A DNA stretch of 6,152 nt, taken from NCBI GenBank assembly GCA_013203365.1, contig JABMQG010000177.1:1-6152 (forward strand). Reading direction: 5' to 3'. The position numbers and the translations under genes are program-made. The DNA comes from Planctomycetota bacterium (GTDB taxonomy: Bacteria > Planctomycetota > Phycisphaerae > SM23-33 > FEN-1343). The notes beneath the pieces were generated by a model. It was not told where the DNA came from. It saw only the letters and a list, made by a program, of their open reading frames with translations, and searched no databases. Positions 6,046 to 6,152 of this stretch are shown here, piece after piece; the first letter of the stretch is position 1; each line of letters starts with the position of its first letter.

Positions 6046-6152
6046 ATGATGACGCACGACGAGCTATTGCAGGGTACTGAACGGCTTATCATGAGCAACT
6101 ATGGCCGCGTGCCGGTGGCGCTGGTGAGGGCGTCCGGTGCGAAGCTATGGGA
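6046..6152 (+). CDS. argD: Acetylornithine aminotransferase, N-terminal fragment (3' end cut by window)
   Basis: Only the first 35 codons are visible. They read MMTHDELLQGTERLIMSNYG, then RVPVALVRASGAKLW, and the frame is open to the right edge. The segment M-x-N-Y-G-R-x-P-V-A-x-V-R-x-x-G-A-x-L-W is the typical opening of class III, PLP-dependent acetylornithine aminotransferases (the next residues are usually D-x-x-G-K-x-Y-L-D-F). Such an enzyme makes N-acetylornithine from N-acetylglutamate semialdehyde in arginine synthesis, in the cytoplasm. ATG 6046 has GGAG (6035-6038) seven bases upstream, a near-ideal ribosome site; ATG 6049 directly after it is an alternative. The active-site Lys and the PLP-binding residues lie beyond the window, so a related class III aminotransferase (succinylornithine or ornithine type) is not excluded. 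Confidence 0.75.
   Translation, partial: MMTHDELLQGTERLIMSNYGRVPVALVRASGAKLW

Noticed and set aside
5901..6098. Minus-strand open frame of 65 codons ending at the secreted-protein start with an ATGA overlap
   Set aside because: It lies antisense to the argD start and its promoter, has no domain, and most likely reflects chance openness of the spacer.

Overview
The window is a mostly chromosomal, housekeeping-type segment from a bacterium with moderately high GC. My best guess is a member of the Planctomycetota. The reasons are two adjacent, divergent clpP paralogues directly after the trigger factor gene, a trigger factor with an acidic N-terminal extension ahead of its ribosome-binding domain, and secreted proteins of a kind common in that phylum. 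This is judged by eye from protein flavour and is not a database result.

Layout. Positions 1-950 (+) hold the 3' part of a beta-class DNA methyltransferase whose catalytic N-terminus lies off the left edge. It converges, with an 11-bp gap, on a leftward (- strand) cluster. In transcription order that cluster is tig (trigger factor, 4384-2930), clpP copy A (2906-2301, intact Ser-His-Asp triad), clpP copy B (2273-1647, Ser-His-Asn by alignment) and a small lipoprotein gene (1636-962). The spacings are 23, 27 and 10 bp, so this looks like one operon, with a plausible sigma70-type promoter at 4481-4509. Upstream of it, also leftward, is a gene for a secreted thioredoxin-fold protein (5904-4534). 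It lacks the CXXC motif and carries a Met/Pro-rich insert encoded by 18-bp tandem repeats. It is divergent from a rightward gene whose first 35 codons (from 6046) look like acetylornithine aminotransferase (argD) and which runs off the right edge. The 141-bp divergent spacer holds a TTGACT-17-TACAAA promoter candidate for argD.

How the genes work together. Trigger factor receives nascent chains at the ribosome, and ClpP forms the proteolytic chamber served by Clp ATPases, so tig-clpP is a classical proteostasis operon. Here the usual clpX is not next door; a second clpP and then a lipoprotein of unknown function follow instead. The most interesting points are the apparent division of labour between the two ClpP copies, the replacement of the CXXC site by a repeat insert in the secreted protein, and a dnaX-like slippery heptamer near the 3' end of tig. 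I see no CRISPR array, tRNA, rRNA, insertion sequence or complete new defence system. The methyltransferase could belong to an accessory or restriction locus that lies mostly outside the window.
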